Source of the DNA: Baffinella frigidus
Taxonomy: Eukaryota; Cryptophyceae; Cryptomonadales; Baffinellaceae
NCBI GenBank assembly: GCA_026770585.1
Contig: MU647417.1
Location: 1 to 13,749, forward strand
Direction: 5' to 3'
DNA length: 13,749 nucleotides
Part shown: in pieces, positions 13,597-13,749 of the stretch
Layout: the number at the start of each line of letters is the position of its first letter
Numbering within the stretch: the stretch's first letter is position 1
Translations under genes and position numbers: made by a program
Notes under the pieces: generated by a model
The model's input: the letters and a program-made list of their open reading frames with translations, nothing else
Databases searched by the model: none
Told to the model about the DNA's origin: nothing

Positions 13597-13749
13597 TACT
13601 CCAAAGCCGCTGTCTCTGCGTGCTCTCACAAGTGCGCAGCTTCAAGCGCACAAATATACTTGAGTCTCCCCCCCCCCCCCCACCTGTTTTGAACCAACCC
13701 AACCCCCCCCCCCCCCACTCGAGCCCCTCCTCCCCATCACCCCCCCCCC

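Larger units (their letters stand above)
12889..13749. repeat. Right-hand region: threefold GCTGTCTCTGCGTGCTC repeat, MITEs and C-runs
   Basis: CCAAAGCCGCTGTCTC.GCGTG and a CTC end occur at 12889, 13141 (as GCCACTGTCTCTGCG) and 13601, alternating with MITE family E copies, as if a longer unit had been multiplied. From 13668 the sequence is mostly C: runs of 14 at 13668-13681 and 13703-13716, and about 10 at the end. I see no gene here. The minus-strand frame at 12989-13231 only reads through the MITEs. Confidence 0.6.

Noticed and set aside
1-13749. Dinoflagellate origin
   Set aside because: Not excluded, but all 17 introns use GT donors. Dinoflagellates often use GC or GA donors as well. 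A TTTAGGG repeat alone does not separate them from green algae.
13660-13749. C-runs as a biological feature
   Set aside because: Long homopolymers at a window edge may be assembly or sequencing limits, so I do not interpret them.

Overview
The window is nuclear DNA of a eukaryote. It is dominated by one plus-strand protein-kinase gene cut into many very small exons. I rebuilt 18 exons (positions 1485 to 12024) by splicing at GT...AG boundaries. All 17 introns are GT-AG, every exon phase matches the next, and the exons sum to 1080 nt, giving 359 residues plus a TAA stop. The spliced product has every catalytic landmark of a Ser/Thr kinase: GGQG loop, VLK lysine, HRDLKPHN, DFG, APE, the DMWGVG helix and an ARP motif. 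It looks most like the NEK/NIMA-related group. Exons are GC-rich at third codon positions. Plant-type telomere heptamers (CCCTAAA/TTTAGGG) and their variants fill the introns. Together these suggest a green alga, perhaps a prasinophyte, but that assignment is an inference. Only GT donors are used, which argues mildly against a dinoflagellate.

Layout. 1-342: minus-strand fragment resembling one RCC1 repeat. 343-1158: no convincing gene, with an AT-rich ATCATGA repeat block. 1159-1484: GC-rich leader of the kinase gene. 1485-9052: kinase domain, exons 1-13. 9598-12024: C-terminal tail, exons 14-18. 12025-12700: 3' flank with a telomere-repeat hairpin and a second copy of the last exon. 12708-12860: a small ORF of unknown status. 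12900-13749: miniature inverted-repeat elements, three copies of a short direct repeat, and long C-runs to the window end. No tRNA, rRNA, CRISPR array or prokaryotic signal was seen.

The striking feature is how the introns are built. Most long introns carry decayed copies ('echoes') of the neighbouring exon edge together with its splice site. Copies of an exon's head plus its acceptor lie upstream of the real exon. Copies of an exon's tail plus its donor lie downstream. Exons 2, 7, 8, 9, 10, 11, 12, 13, 16 and 17 show this, and the last exon is duplicated whole. The introns therefore seem to have grown by repeated local duplication across splice junctions, with later infilling by CCCTAAA-like heptamers and several families of small inverted-repeat transposons. 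I know of no named system with this combination. It leaves a dense field of decoy splice sites, most of which would truncate the kinase if used.
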